64,000 bases of DNA from Komagataeibacter oboediens (GCF_003207815.1 NZ_NKTX01000007.1:1-64000), one strand, 5' to 3'; positions 25,939 through 34,964 are shown, counted from the stretch's first letter. Notes: a model not told the origin generated them from the letters alone. Translations and numbers: made by a program.

Positions 25939-27353
25939 ATGACGTATACAGTTGGCCATTACCTTGGCGAACGCCTGGCGCAGATCGGGCTGAAGGATCA
26001 TTTCGCGGTCGCGGGCGACTACAATCTTGTACTGCTTGACCAGCTTCTTGAAATTGACGGCCTGCGGCAGGTCTACTGCTGTAATGAACTGAACTGTGGT
26101 TTCAGTGCCGAAGGCTATGCCCGCGCTAATGGCGCCGGGGCTGCCGTCGTCACCTTCAGCGTGGGTGCACTGTCCGCGCTGAACGCCATTGGCGGCGCAT
26201 ATGCCGAAAACCTGCCGGTCATCCTGATTTCAGGTGCGCCCAACTCCAACGATCATGGCAGCGGACATATCCTGCACCATACCATTGGTACGCCGGATTA
26301 TTCCTATCAGCTTGAGATCGCCAAACGCCTGACCTGTGCGGCGGTGTCGATCACCTCGGCCGAGGATGCGCCGGTACTGATCGACCATGCCATCCGCACC
26401 GCGCTGCGTGAAAAGAAGCCGGCCTATATCGAAATCGCGTGTAACGTGGCCCCGATGCCATGCCCGCGTCCCGGCCCGGTTGGCGCGATTCTGGCCGATG
26501 CACCGTCCGACCCGGAAACGCTGAAGCTGGCGGTTGACGAACTGGCCAGCTTCATTGCCGCGCGCAAGAAGCCGATCATGCTGGTGGGCAGCCGCCTGCG
26601 TGCCGCAGGATGCGAGGATGCCGCCATTCGGCTGGCTGATGCGCTGGGCTGCGCCGTGACCACCATGGCTGCCGCCAAGAGCTTCTTCCCCGAGGATCAT
26701 CCCGCCTATGCCGGGACCTACTGGGGCGATGTCAGCAGCCCCGGCGCACAGCAGATCTTTGACTGGGCGGATGGCGTGCTGTGCCTGACCCCGGTATTCA
26801 ACGATTATTCCACCGTTGGCTGGACCGCGTGGCCCAAGGGCGACAATGTGGCGCTGATGGATGCGCGGCATATCGCAGCCGGTGGCAAGGCATTTGATGG
26901 CGTGCACCTGCGTGACGTGATCGAGGGCCTGATCGACAGGCTGAAGGGCCAGCCGAAGAAGGATGCGACGCTGGTTGAATACCGTCGCATCAAAACTCCC
27001 GAGGCCCCGGTCGCCGCGGCAGAACCCAATGCCCCGCTGGTGCGTGCCGAAATGGCCCGTCAGATTCAGGGCCTGCTGACATCCGATACATCAGTCATCG
27101 CCGAGACCGGGGATTCCTGGTTCAACGCCATACAGATGAAGCTGCCGCACGGCGCGCGCGTGGAACTGGAAATGCAGTGGGGCCATATCGGCTGGTCCGT
27201 TCCCGCCACCTTCGGTTATGCTGTGGCGGCACCGGAACGCCGGATCATCGCCATGATCGGCGATGGCTCCTTCCAGCTGACTGCACCAGCGACCTGATTT
27301 CGTGGGGGCGCCGCGTTGCGACCGCCAACGCCCGGCCGCCGGCTGCGCGCTGA
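25939..27353 (+). pseudogene. pdc: Pyruvate decarboxylase, disrupted by an internal frame-shifting deletion
   Basis: The locus encodes residues 1 to about 448 of a pyruvate decarboxylase: [13 protein letters not shown] start behind GGAAGG, the catalytic Glu in CCNELNCGF, the HH pair in GHILHHT, and the thiamine-diphosphate motif start GDGSFQLTA. There the frame runs into PAT and TGA (27295-27297), giving a 452-residue product where the family has about 557. In another frame from 27279 the sequence reads [19 protein letters not shown] and ends at TGA 27351-27353, which is the normal PDC C-terminus. So about 90 codons are missing between the two, including the NN half of the GDG...NN cofactor motif. 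The junction carries GACTGCA (27279-27285). The product should not bind cofactor and is expected to be inactive. Confidence 0.9.
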
Positions 27354-27382
27354 TCTCAAATATCAGGACAATTCACAGGATT

Positions 27383-27406
27383 GGGGGTGCCTTCGGGCGC
27401 CCCCTT
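27383..27406 (+). terminator. Hairpin terminator of the pdc locus
   Basis: GGGGGTGCC and GGCGCCCCC form a 9-bp stem (one G-U pair) with the stable UUCG loop, 30 bases after the original pdc stop. Only TTGT follows, so the T-tract is short. Confidence 0.6.
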
Positions 27407-27460
27407 GTCGTATGGGACGTATTTTCCACGGGCTGTTTCCATGGTCCGCAGATCATCGGG

Positions 27461-27536
27461 ACGTTTTTGGCGAAGCTTTTTTCAGGAAGCTTCGGAAAAC
27501 CTCGTCTTTTTGAACAAAGGCGACACCCGGAAAATT
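27461..27536 (+). repeat. Tandem-hairpin intergenic repeat, copy 3
   Basis: The copy reads GTTTTTGGCGAAGCTTTTT then AGGAAGCTTC (first hairpin), then CCTCGTCTTTTTGAACAAAGGCGACACCCGG-like second hairpin and a GAAAATTTT end. It lies between the broken pdc gene and the Nudix gene, downstream of the pdc hairpin. Confidence 0.75.
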
Positions 27537-27597
27537 TTATTATTTTTTATCAACGGATTGTTTCCAGACAGGGTCTTAAACGGGAAGAGGTCGGATA

Positions 27598-28041
27598 ATG
27601 ACGGCAATAACCAGCCCACGCGTGGGATGTGGCGCGGCGATCATGGACAGGGACGGTCGTATCCTGCTGCTGCGGCGCCTGAAGCAGCCAGATGCTGGAT
27701 GCTGGGGGCTGCCGGGTGGCAAAGTAGACCCATACGAGACCACCGCCCATGCAGCCGAGCGTGAAATAAAGGAGGAACTGGGCATCACCATACAGGCCCG
27801 TGACCTGCTGTGCCTTGTGGAGCAGATGGATGCCAGAGCCGGGTATCACTGGCTTTCGCCCGTGTACCTGATCACGTCATGGCAGGGTGTACCGACCTTG
27901 ATGGAACCGGACAAGCATGAGGGACCATGCTGGTATGCCCTCGACGCCCTGCCTGCGGAACTGACCGAACCGACCCGTCATGCATTGGCTGCCCTGCGGA
28001 CGCGCCCTGAACGGTCGCAGGAAAATAATGTCAAAGTTTGA
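27598..28041 (+). CDS. Nudix hydrolase
   Basis: The 147-residue protein contains a complete Nudix box, G-x5-E-x7-REIKEELGI, starting at the GGKVDPYE segment (residues about 40-62). Such enzymes hydrolyse nucleoside diphosphates linked to another group. The CGAAIMDRDGRILLLRR start resembles MutT/ADP-ribose-type family members; the substrate cannot be fixed. GAAGAGG lies upstream of the ATG. It appears monocistronic. Confidence 0.88.
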   Translation: MTAITSPRVGCGAAIMDRDGRILLLRRLKQPDAGCWGLPGGKVDPYETTAHAAEREIKEELGITIQARDLLCLVEQMDARAGYHWLSPVYLITSWQGVPTLMEPDKHEGPCWYALDALPAELTEPTRHALAALRTRPERSQENNVKV

Positions 28042-28098
28042 TTTTTATCGTGGCCCGGATGATGGACCTGCGGTCAACTGACCCCACGGTGCAGGTGA

Positions 28099-28284
28099 TC
28101 AGGCGTTTTCGGTCGGGGTATTGAGTGTGCGGGCATAATCACGCAGCGCACGACGGTGTCGGGAATAGATCATCCGTGTGGTCTGGGACCGGGTCGGGAT
28201 TTCCTCGGGCGTTACGGACAGGCCAACGGCGACGACGGGGGAAGCTGCCGGGGACGAGGCGATCGTGTCAACTGCAGGGGTCAT
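28099..28284 (-). CDS. Small hypothetical protein
   Basis: This 61-residue reading frame starts at an ATG with CGGAAAA about 8 nt upstream. The product has an Ala/Ser/Val-rich first half and a basic second half (RHRRALRDYARTLN). No family is recognised. Placement between convergent and divergent neighbours with its own ribosome binding site makes it plausible, but coding is not proven. Confidence 0.4.
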   Translation of the reverse strand: MTPAVDTIASSPAASPVVAVGLSVTPEEIPTRSQTTRMIYSRHRRALRDYARTLNTPTENA

Positions 28285-28563
28285 TGCTGTTTTTCCGTTA
28301 TGTGCCAAGGACGGGACGGGCTCCGGTGAGTCGGGTTGTTAACCGAACGACACATTACCTAACGTTCATACATGTCAGGAATGAGGCATAAAAGACATAC
28401 TGCGCTGAAAATTCGATTCCTCAGGTCACATTTATTTGATCTCATGCAACCCTCGCGTGGTGCGGTTTTCGCCTCGAAAACTTTCTGAAAAGTAATGTGG
28501 GCGGTTTCATCACGAAGATGAATTAAAAAAATATCTAATTATGCCGTTCCGAAACGGTAGCGA
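28285..28563. other. AT-richer intergenic region
   Basis: These 279 bases between the small hypothetical gene and the 3' end of the kinase-like gene contain no credible gene. The part from 28340 to 28560 is clearly less GC-rich than its surroundings, and would hold the promoter of the small minus-strand gene. Confidence 0.5.
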
Positions 28564-29547
28564 TCAGCCGATATGGCGCAATAACCGGCCCTGCATCCAT
28601 GCCTGACATAAGCCCAGCGTGCGATCGGACCAGTCGGGACCAAGGCTGTGCACCTGCTGCGTGTCATGGTGCGTACCGGTCCATGCCAGAAGCTGGATGC
28701 GGCGCTGGATAACAAGGGCGGGCAGGATGTCGAGGTCGGCCTGCGTGAGGGTTCCGGACGTGGCATAGCCCCGCAGCCAGTGGTCAACCCAGCGGGGCAC
28801 ATGCGGGTGGTCTTCATGGAAGCTCAGGGCTGCTGCAAGATCCTGCATGAACCAGCTCAGGCCGCAGTCATCAAAATCGATCACGCGCGTATGCGTGCCG
28901 CTGACCAGCAGGTTGGCCAGCCGCAGGTCGGCATGGATCAGCCCGAATCGATGGGGGGGCGTGCCGTAGTCCGCCAGTTGCGCATCAACCTGCCGCAGGC
29001 AGTGCGCGATCAGGTCGCGTCCGGCCCCGGTCATGCCGGGCACACTGTCCCATTGCCCCCACAGGGCATGGGGGCCGGTCATGGTGGCGGGCACCCACGC
29101 CTTGCGGACAAACCCGTCCGGGCGCGTCCAGTGGCGGCTGTGGTCATGCAGACGGGCGGTAATGCGGCCCAGCCGGGCAAAGGCCGCGGGATCGATGTCC
29201 GGGGTGGGTTCGTTGCCGTCCATCCATGCAAACATGACGGCATGGCGGGTCATGCCATTATCGCCCGGCAGCGTGCGCAGGCACTGGCCGTCATGACCGG
29301 GAACGGGCAGGGGTACCGCCACCCCCGACGCATGCAGGGCATCAAGCCATGCCAGTTCGCTACGGATCTCGGGCGCTGTATGATAGCCGGGCCGGTGCAG
29401 GCGCAGTGCGTAGCGCTCGCCCCCCGCCGTATCGACGCGGAAAATAACGTTTTCTGAAATGGACACCAGCGTTGGCCGGGCGTCCCGCAGGGGATAGCCA
29501 GACAACGCAGCATGGGCCTGTTGGTAAAGGAAAGCGGGATCGGTCAT
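28564..29547 (-). CDS. Phosphotransferase (APH/choline-kinase fold) family protein
   Basis: The 327-residue protein has the aminoglycoside-phosphotransferase fold: the Brenner motif HADLRLANLL near residue 213, the metal-binding DFDD about 20 residues later, and a short N-terminal ATP-binding lobe (ENVIFRVDTAGGERYALRLHRP). It resembles homoserine kinase type II/SrkA-like small-molecule kinases. The substrate is unknown and it need not be involved in drug resistance. It lies 45 bases downstream of oprB on the same strand. Confidence 0.82.
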   Translation of the reverse strand: MTDPAFLYQQAHAALSGYPLRDARPTLVSISENVIFRVDTAGGERYALRLHRPGYHTAPEIRSELAWLDALHASGVAVPLPVPGHDGQCLRTLPGDNGMTRHAVMFAWMDGNEPTPDIDPAAFARLGRITARLHDHSRHWTRPDGFVRKAWVPATMTGPHALWGQWDSVPGMTGAGRDLIAHCLRQVDAQLADYGTPPHRFGLIHADLRLANLLVSGTHTRVIDFDDCGLSWFMQDLAAALSFHEDHPHVPRWVDHWLRGYATSGTLTQADLDILPALVIQRRIQLLAWTGTHHDTQQVHSLGPDWSDRTLGLCQAWMQGRLLRHIG

Positions 29548-29592
29548 GATCCGCTTCCCATACCGTGTGGACGCCCGTTGATGAAGGGGATG

Positions 29593-31071
29593 TTACAGGA
29601 TGCAGTTGAACTGCAGGCCCATCACCGCCGCATCGTGGTAAGTGGTGGTGCCGCCGGGGCGGTTGATATACTGGAAATCGGGCTGGAAGCTCATGCCGCG
29701 CGCTGTGTGGATGTTGTAGAAGACTTCATATACATCTTCATGCGTCTGGATGCCCCACGCCTTTCCCCACTGGTTGGACAGGAACGGCGTGCCCGCCAGG
29801 ACCGAGGATTCCTGCTGCAGGACGGATGCGCGGCTCATTTCGAAATAATGGAACATCGCCCCCACGGTATCGAGCGGACGCCCCCATGCCGCACCCGTTT
29901 CTACCATGCCGGCCCACGCATGGTATTTCATCGCCGACACCTTGCCCGATGTGTACATGAAACCCGCCAGCGCGATCAGGCCGTTGGTCGGGCCCGCGCC
30001 ATTGCGGATGAACATCTGGTCGGCCTGGAACCACGCGGTGCTGACACCGGACTGCTTGCGGAACGGCTGTCCCGTCAGAACGGCGGAGTTGCCGTTGATG
30101 TCCTGGTACAGGTCGCTGTACTGCGAATTGTCATAGCCATAACCCGCCTTGTAGTGACCGGCGAGGTGATGGCGGCCGAATTCCGGCAGCCAGCCGAATT
30201 CCACCGGGGTCGAGAACTTGCCCAGGCCGCTCTGTGCCCATGACCATCCCGAAATGCCGCCGTTGTAGGAATGCGGCGATACGGCAAACATACTGGCCAT
30301 GATATAGGTATTGACCGTGGGCATGACGCGCATGACCACGCCAAGGTTGCCCGACGGCCAGTCACGGCCACCCGGCACGTATTTGCCCGGCGCGGGGTTA
30401 CCGCAGATCGACACGTTCATGAAGTCACAGAACAGCGGGGATGCGGCAAAGAAGCTGCCAACGGGAATCCAGCCCGCGCTGATATCCAGCCGGTTATGGA
30501 ATAGTGACTGTTCGGCATACATGTAGACCAGATGGGCGACCACGTTACCACGCGCGCCATAGATCTGCTGCACGCCGGCAAGGGAATCGTGGATGTAATC
30601 CGTACTGTCGTTACGGCCATGGCCGTTCACGATCATGGTATGTGTCCAGAAATTCTTCGGTGCGCCCGCCAGCTTGTGCCAGTCGATATCGACTTCCACA
30701 CCGACCTGCCCGGCATCGGTCACGCCCTGCTTGGCGCCCCCGCGGAAATTGCCCGCCAGTTCCTCATGCACGTCGGCTTCAATATGGACGCCATGCTTCA
30801 GCAGGAAGGGCTGAAGCCCGGCCCAGTCCCCGAAAAAATGCTGGTTTCCGTAGGGTGCGCTGAAAAATGACCCGGGATCGTTCACGGGAACATTACGTCG
30901 TGAATTGACGTTCAGACTGGGCTGCGCACCAATGACGCCCTGACCTTCTCCGGGAATGGCCTGTGCCGATGCGGTTTCACTCAGGGTGAAAAGCGCAAGA
31001 AGAAGCAGGGATAGCGGTATAAAAAATCGGGAGAATGTTCTGATCATTCGCGCATCGATAACATATTTCAT
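29593..31071 (-). CDS. oprB: OprB-type carbohydrate-selective porin
   Basis: The 492-residue outer-membrane protein has an N-terminal signal (residues about 10-36, ending SAQA) and a beta-barrel with the OprB family marks: GDWAGLQPFLLKHGVHIEADVHEELAGN near the start, then many alternating aromatic strands such as SQYSDLYQDINGN and a C-terminal FQPDFQYINRPGG and final LQFNCIL. OprB porins admit glucose and other sugars or polyols, fitting an acetic acid bacterium that oxidises them periplasmically. An ATG eight codons in (31047) is a possible alternative start. The AT-rich upstream region has a palindrome listed separately. Confidence 0.9.
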   Translation of the reverse strand: MKYVIDARMIRTFSRFFIPLSLLLLALFTLSETASAQAIPGEGQGVIGAQPSLNVNSRRNVPVNDPGSFFSAPYGNQHFFGDWAGLQPFLLKHGVHIEADVHEELAGNFRGGAKQGVTDAGQVGVEVDIDWHKLAGAPKNFWTHTMIVNGHGRNDSTDYIHDSLAGVQQIYGARGNVVAHLVYMYAEQSLFHNRLDISAGWIPVGSFFAASPLFCDFMNVSICGNPAPGKYVPGGRDWPSGNLGVVMRVMPTVNTYIMASMFAVSPHSYNGGISGWSWAQSGLGKFSTPVEFGWLPEFGRHHLAGHYKAGYGYDNSQYSDLYQDINGNSAVLTGQPFRKQSGVSTAWFQADQMFIRNGAGPTNGLIALAGFMYTSGKVSAMKYHAWAGMVETGAAWGRPLDTVGAMFHYFEMSRASVLQQESSVLAGTPFLSNQWGKAWGIQTHEDVYEVFYNIHTARGMSFQPDFQYINRPGGTTTYHDAAVMGLQFNCIL

Positions 31072-31195
31072 GCCGAATATAAACCTTGGGAAGGGAATTA
31101 CGTAAAAACTAATATTTTGTAAAATAACGGTAAAGGGATTTTTTTTGTTATATCAATAGATTCATATAGAGTGTTGTTATTCCTTGGTGTGTTTT

Positions 31196-31212
31196 TTTGT
31201 GCAATGCACAAA
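31196..31212. promoter_or_regulatory. Palindrome in the oprB-moaB divergent region
   Basis: TTTGTGC-AAT-GCACAAA is a perfect 7-bp dyad with a 3-base centre. It is 125 bases upstream of oprB and 120 bases upstream of moaB in a 260-base AT-rich gap, so it could be an operator for either gene. Confidence 0.35.
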
Positions 31213-31331
31213 TACATCAGAATTTTGTGTTTATTCTCACATATTACTCATTTTGCCTGCCGTGGGGACACCTGCATGTGCCGCCGCAATGCCCGTTGAC
31301 GCCGCGACGCGGGAGTGGTGAACATGGCCAC

Positions 31332-31886
31332 ATGTCGCGTCTTGATATGAAAAGAACCTTCCTGCCTGTCCGCATCGCCGTGCTGACGGTGTCCGATACC
31401 CGCACGCCGGAAACGGACAGATCCGGCGACATACTGGCCGCCCGCATTGCCGGGGCGGGCCATGTGGTGGCGGCCCGTGCCATCGTGCCCGATGACGTGG
31501 ACCGTCTGGCAGCGACACTGGCGGGCTGGATTGCGGATGCGCAGGTGGATGTCATTATTTCAACAGGCGGCACCGGGGTAACGGGCCGCGATGTCACGCC
31601 GGAAGCTTTCGATAAAGTGATCGAAAAACGGATCGAAGGCTTTGGCGAACTGTTCCGTATGCTGTCGTACCAGAAAATCGGAACATCCACGATCCAGTCC
31701 CGTGCACTGGCCGGGGTGGCGAACGGTACCTACCTGTTCGCGTTGCCCGGATCATCCGGCGCGGTGAAGGACGGGTGGGACGACATACTGGTCTGGCAGC
31801 TCGACAGCCGCCATGTGCCCTGCAATTTTGTCGAACTCATGCCCCGGCTGCGTGAACACCTGTCCCCGGATGACCATCACGACTGA
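31332..31886 (+). CDS. moaB: MoaB-like molybdenum cofactor biosynthesis protein
   Basis: The 184-residue protein belongs to the MoaB/Mog fold that adenylates molybdopterin during molybdenum cofactor synthesis. Seen are [19 protein letters not shown] at the N-terminus, [16 protein letters not shown] in the middle and [18 protein letters not shown] near the end. I start at the ATG at 31332; a second ATG is 15 bases on, and a long upstream frame reaching 31197 is not supported. The DJ-1-like gene follows after 25 bases, so the two may be cotranscribed. Confidence 0.9.
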   Translation: MSRLDMKRTFLPVRIAVLTVSDTRTPETDRSGDILAARIAGAGHVVAARAIVPDDVDRLAATLAGWIADAQVDVIISTGGTGVTGRDVTPEAFDKVIEKRIEGFGELFRMLSYQKIGTSTIQSRALAGVANGTYLFALPGSSGAVKDGWDDILVWQLDSRHVPCNFVELMPRLREHLSPDDHHD

Positions 31887-31911
31887 CCGGATAACGGGAA
31901 GGATGCGGATA

Positions 31912-32487
31912 ATGAGTGCACCAAGGCTTCTGCTGCTGGCTGGTGACTATGTCGAGGATTACGAGGTCATGGTGCCATATCAGGCGCTGACCATGCTGGG
32001 CTATCGCGTCGATGCGGTCTGTCCGGGCCGTAAGAAAGGCGAGCATGTCCTGACGGCCATCCATGATTTTGAAGGTGCGCAGACCTACAGTGAAAAGCCG
32101 GGTCACCGATTTGCGCTGAACGCGACATTTGACGACATCGGTCACGCGGATTACGCGGGCCTTGTCCTGCCCGGTGGGCGCGCGCCGGAATACCTGCGTC
32201 TGGATGCACGGGTCATCGAACTGGTCCGTGCCTTTGCTGACCGGCCCATCGCCGCGATCTGTCATGCGGGCCAGCTTCTGGCGGCCGCACGCATCATTTC
32301 GGGGCGGAGGGTTTCAGCCTATCCCGCCTGCCGCCCGGAGGTCGAACTGGCCGGTGGCATATATGCCGATATTGCGCTGGATGCAGCGGTGACGGATGGC
32401 AGGCTGGTCACGGCACCGGCATGGCCCGCCCACCCCGCATGGCTGGCGCAGTTCATCGCCGTGCTGGGGGCAAAAGTCAGCCTGTAG
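31912..32487 (+). CDS. DJ-1/PfpI family protein
   Basis: The 191-residue protein has the flavodoxin-like DJ-1/PfpI fold. The nucleophile elbow is [12 protein letters not shown], with the reactive cysteine near residue 122 and an adjacent histidine, and [13 protein letters not shown] precedes it. Members act as glyoxalases, deglycases, amidases or chaperones; the true substrate is unclear. GGGAAGGA lies upstream of the ATG. The repeat copy 4 follows its stop. Confidence 0.85.
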   Translation: MSAPRLLLLAGDYVEDYEVMVPYQALTMLGYRVDAVCPGRKKGEHVLTAIHDFEGAQTYSEKPGHRFALNATFDDIGHADYAGLVLPGGRAPEYLRLDARVIELVRAFADRPIAAICHAGQLLAAARIISGRRVSAYPACRPEVELAGGIYADIALDAAVTDGRLVTAPAWPAHPAWLAQFIAVLGAKVSL

Positions 32488-32504
32488 CGCTGCGCGATCA
32501 GTAA

Positions 32505-32580
32505 AGAAGTTTTTGGTGAAGCTTTTTGCAAAAAGCTTCCGGGTACCGCCTTTTTTAAAAAAGGTGGCACACGGAAACGT
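32505..32580 (+). repeat. Tandem-hairpin intergenic repeat, copy 4 (best preserved)
   Basis: The copy reads AAGAAGTTTTTGGTGAAGC, then GAAGCTTTTTGCAAAAAGCTTC-like hairpin one (arms GAAGCTTTTT / AAAAAGCTTC), then GGGTACCGCC-TTTTTT-AAAAAAGGTGGCACAC as hairpin two, then GGAAACGTC. It lies between the convergent DJ-1-like and folE genes. Confidence 0.8.
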
Positions 32581-32603
32581 CTGTTCGCTTATTAAATATA
32601 CCC

Positions 32604-33209
32604 TCAGATACCGCTGCTGTTCATGGCCGGGCGGTTGAGGATCGACAGGAATTCGCGTCGCGTGTCCGAATTGGTGCGGAAGGTGCCCAGCATGCGGCTG
32701 GTTACCATTGATACGCCGGGACGGTGCACGCCGCGCGTGGTCATGCACTGGTGTGATGCCTCGATCACCACGGCCACGCCATAGGGCTGCAGTTCCTCAT
32801 TGATGGTATTGGCAATCTGGGCCGTCAGGCGTTCCTGGATCTGGAAACGCCGGGCATAGGCATCCACCACGCGGGCCAGCTTGGAAATGCCCACCACCCG
32901 CTTGCGCGGCAGGTAGGCCACGTGGGCCACGCCAATGATGGGCACCATGTGGTGTTCGCAATGGCTTTCCACGCGGATATCGCGCAGCAGCACCATCTCG
33001 TCATAATCATCGACTTCGGAAAAGGTGCGGCGCAGCAGGTCGACCGGGTCTTCGGCATAACCGCAGAAGAATTCGTCATATGACTTGATGACGCGCTGGG
33101 GCGTGTCACGCAGCCCCTCACGGTCGGGATCTTCGCCCGCCCAGCGCAGCAGGGTACGGACGGCCTCCTCTGCTTCCTGACGAGTGGGATGGGAATCGAT
33201 GGGGGTCAT
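32604..33209 (-). CDS. folE: GTP cyclohydrolase I
   Basis: The 201-residue enzyme makes dihydroneopterin triphosphate from GTP, the first step of folate synthesis. The zinc cysteine and histidines are in [22 protein letters not shown], followed by [20 protein letters not shown] and the second cysteine in [11 protein letters not shown] use the ATG at 33209; a GTG at 33245 in frame is less likely. It is downstream of apaG and metZ on the same strand, and folP, which acts later in the pathway, is at the other end of the window. Confidence 0.95.
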   Translation of the reverse strand: MTPIDSHPTRQEAEEAVRTLLRWAGEDPDREGLRDTPQRVIKSYDEFFCGYAEDPVDLLRRTFSEVDDYDEMVLLRDIRVESHCEHHMVPIIGVAHVAYLPRKRVVGISKLARVVDAYARRFQIQERLTAQIANTINEELQPYGVAVVIEASHQCMTTRGVHRPGVSMVTSRMLGTFRTNSDTRREFLSILNRPAMNSSGI

Positions 33210-33266
33210 TTCTGTTGGTTCTTGTTGTATGGGCCCGTCCGGCACGGACAGGCCACAGGGGGACAG

Positions 33267-33677
33267 TTAATGAAGGATGGCCGGATGGTGCGGGCTGTCC
33301 AGGCTGAATACGGGAATGCTGACATCAAAGTGCTGCCGGCTGGCGGGGCGGATCATATGGTACATCCCCCCCATGAAGCCGGTTGGCGTTTCAAGGGCGG
33401 CGCCGGACATGTATTCGAAACTGGCGGCGGCGTCGATCAGGGGCTGTTCCCCCACCACGCCGTCGCCTTCCACGCGGTCGATCCGTCCCTGCCCATCCAC
33501 GATGCGCCAGCTCCGGCGCAGCAGCTGTATCTGCTCTGTCCCGTGGTTTTCGATACGGATCCGGTATGCCCACACGTAACGGTGTTCGTCCGGCTCTGAC
33601 TGGTCATCCAGCCAGAAGGTCTGGACCACCACGCGTACATTGTCGGTCGTCTCCTCGAAACAGGGGGTATTGTCCAT
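33267..33677 (-). CDS. apaG: ApaG family protein
   Basis: The 136-residue protein is an ApaG domain: VVVQTFWLDDQSEPDEHRYVWAYRIRIEN at the start and TPTGFMGGMYHMI in the middle. The fold is an immunoglobulin-like beta sandwich linked to divalent-cation tolerance; the molecular function is not settled. I choose the ATG at 33677, giving the usual family length; a longer frame from 33743 with GGAG 10 nt upstream adds 22 Pro/Gly-rich residues and cannot be excluded. It follows metZ by 84 bases, a common alphaproteobacterial pairing. Confidence 0.88.
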   Translation of the reverse strand: MDNTPCFEETTDNVRVVVQTFWLDDQSEPDEHRYVWAYRIRIENHGTEQIQLLRRSWRIVDGQGRIDRVEGDGVVGEQPLIDAAASFEYMSGAALETPTGFMGGMYHMIRPASRQHFDVSIPVFSLDSPHHPAILH

Positions 33678-33761
33678 TGTCTCGCCCAGCGGGGACTCCG
33701 CTCCTTCCCCACCGGGGGGAGGGAAAGGCCTGTTCTTGCTCATGGAGGGGATGCTCCTTGT

Positions 33762-34964
33762 TTACCGGTTGCCCAGCGCCGCAATGCCGCGCTTGAGGTC
33801 GTCAATCAGGTCGTCGGCATCTTCCAGCCCGACGGAAAAGCGGATCGCCCCGTCGGTAATGCCAAGGCGGGCACGTTCTTCGGGCGCCAGCTTCATATGG
33901 GTGGTGGTGGCCGGATGCGTGACAAGCGAGCGTGCATCGCCAAGGTTGTTGGAAATCGAGATCAGGCGCAGCGCGTTCATGAAGGCGAATGCCCCGTCCT
34001 TGCCGCCCTCGACTTCAAACGCCACCAGCGTGGACCCGGCGGACATCTGCTTTTTCGCCAGTTCATACTGCGGGTGGTCCTTGCGGCCGGGATAGAACAC
34101 ACGCACGATGCCGGGCGCATCCGCAAGGAAATCCGCCACCTTCGCGGCATTGCGCGTCATGGCGTCCACGCGCAGGCCCAGCGTCTCGATGCTTTTCAGC
34201 ATGACCCACGCATTGAAGGGCGACAGGCTGTTGCCGGTGTTACGGGTAAACGGGCGCAGGACTTCGCCAATCCATTTGGCGTTGCCCAGCACTGCCCCAC
34301 CCAGCACGCGGCCCTGTCCGTCGATATGCTTGGTGCACGAATACACCACCACGTCGGCCCCCAGTTCCAGCGGCTTCTGGTACAGCGGGGTGGCGAAGAC
34401 ATTATCCACCACAACCGTCGCCCCGGCCTTGTGCGCGAGATCGCAGATCATGCGGATGTCCAGCACATCCAGCATCGGGTTGGACGGGCTTTCCAGCAGC
34501 ACGGCGCGGGTCGGCTTCGACAGGGCCTCTTTCCACGCCGCCATGTCGCCGCCATCAACAAAGATGGTTTCCACACCATAACGCGGCAGCAGTTCGGCCA
34601 CGATCCAGTGGCACGACCCGAACAGTGCGCGTGACGCCACGACCCGGTCACCCGCGCGCACCTGCGCCAGCAGCGCGGAGGATACGGCCCCCATGCCCGT
34701 TGCCGTCAGGACGCAGGCTTCCGCCCCCTCCAGGTCACACAGGCGGCGTTCGAGGTTTGACGTGGTCGGGTTGCCAAAGCGCGAATACTGGTAGTGCGAG
34801 ATATCGCCCGTAAAGGTGCCCTCGGCCTGTTCCGCGCTGTCATAGACAAAGCCGGAGGTCAGGAACATCGCCTCACTGGTCTCACCATATGGCGTGCGCT
34901 CAAGGCCCGCATTGATCAGGCGCGTGGCAGGGCGGAAGGACTTGGGATCAGGCTGGTCAGTCAT
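33762..34964 (-). CDS. metZ: O-succinylhomoserine sulfhydrylase
   Basis: The 400-residue PLP enzyme of the Cys/Met metabolism family makes homocysteine directly from O-succinylhomoserine and sulfide. The PLP lysine is K212 in YSCTKHIDGQGR; the SRFGNPTTSNLERRL and ESPSNPMLDVLDI segments are typical, and the HIDGQGR variant is characteristic of MetZ. A SAM-II riboswitch and a possible terminator hairpin lie in its 5' leader, so its expression should fall when SAM is high. apaG and folE follow on the same strand. Confidence 0.93.
   Translation of the reverse strand: MTDQPDPKSFRPATRLINAGLERTPYGETSEAMFLTSGFVYDSAEQAEGTFTGDISHYQYSRFGNPTTSNLERRLCDLEGAEACVLTATGMGAVSSALLAQVRAGDRVVASRALFGSCHWIVAELLPRYGVETIFVDGGDMAAWKEALSKPTRAVLLESPSNPMLDVLDIRMICDLAHKAGATVVVDNVFATPLYQKPLELGADVVVYSCTKHIDGQGRVLGGAVLGNAKWIGEVLRPFTRNTGNSLSPFNAWVMLKSIETLGLRVDAMTRNAAKVADFLADAPGIVRVFYPGRKDHPQYELAKKQMSAGSTLVAFEVEGGKDGAFAFMNALRLISISNNLGDARSLVTHPATTTHMKLAPEERARLGITDGAIRFSVGLEDADDLIDDLKRGIAALGNR

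Noticed and set aside
25939-27297. Reading the pdc frame as a genuine shorter thiamine-diphosphate enzyme
   Set aside because: The cofactor motif is cut after GDGSFQLTA, and the expected PDC C-terminus is present directly downstream in another frame, which is the mark of a deletion rather than a natural shorter protein.
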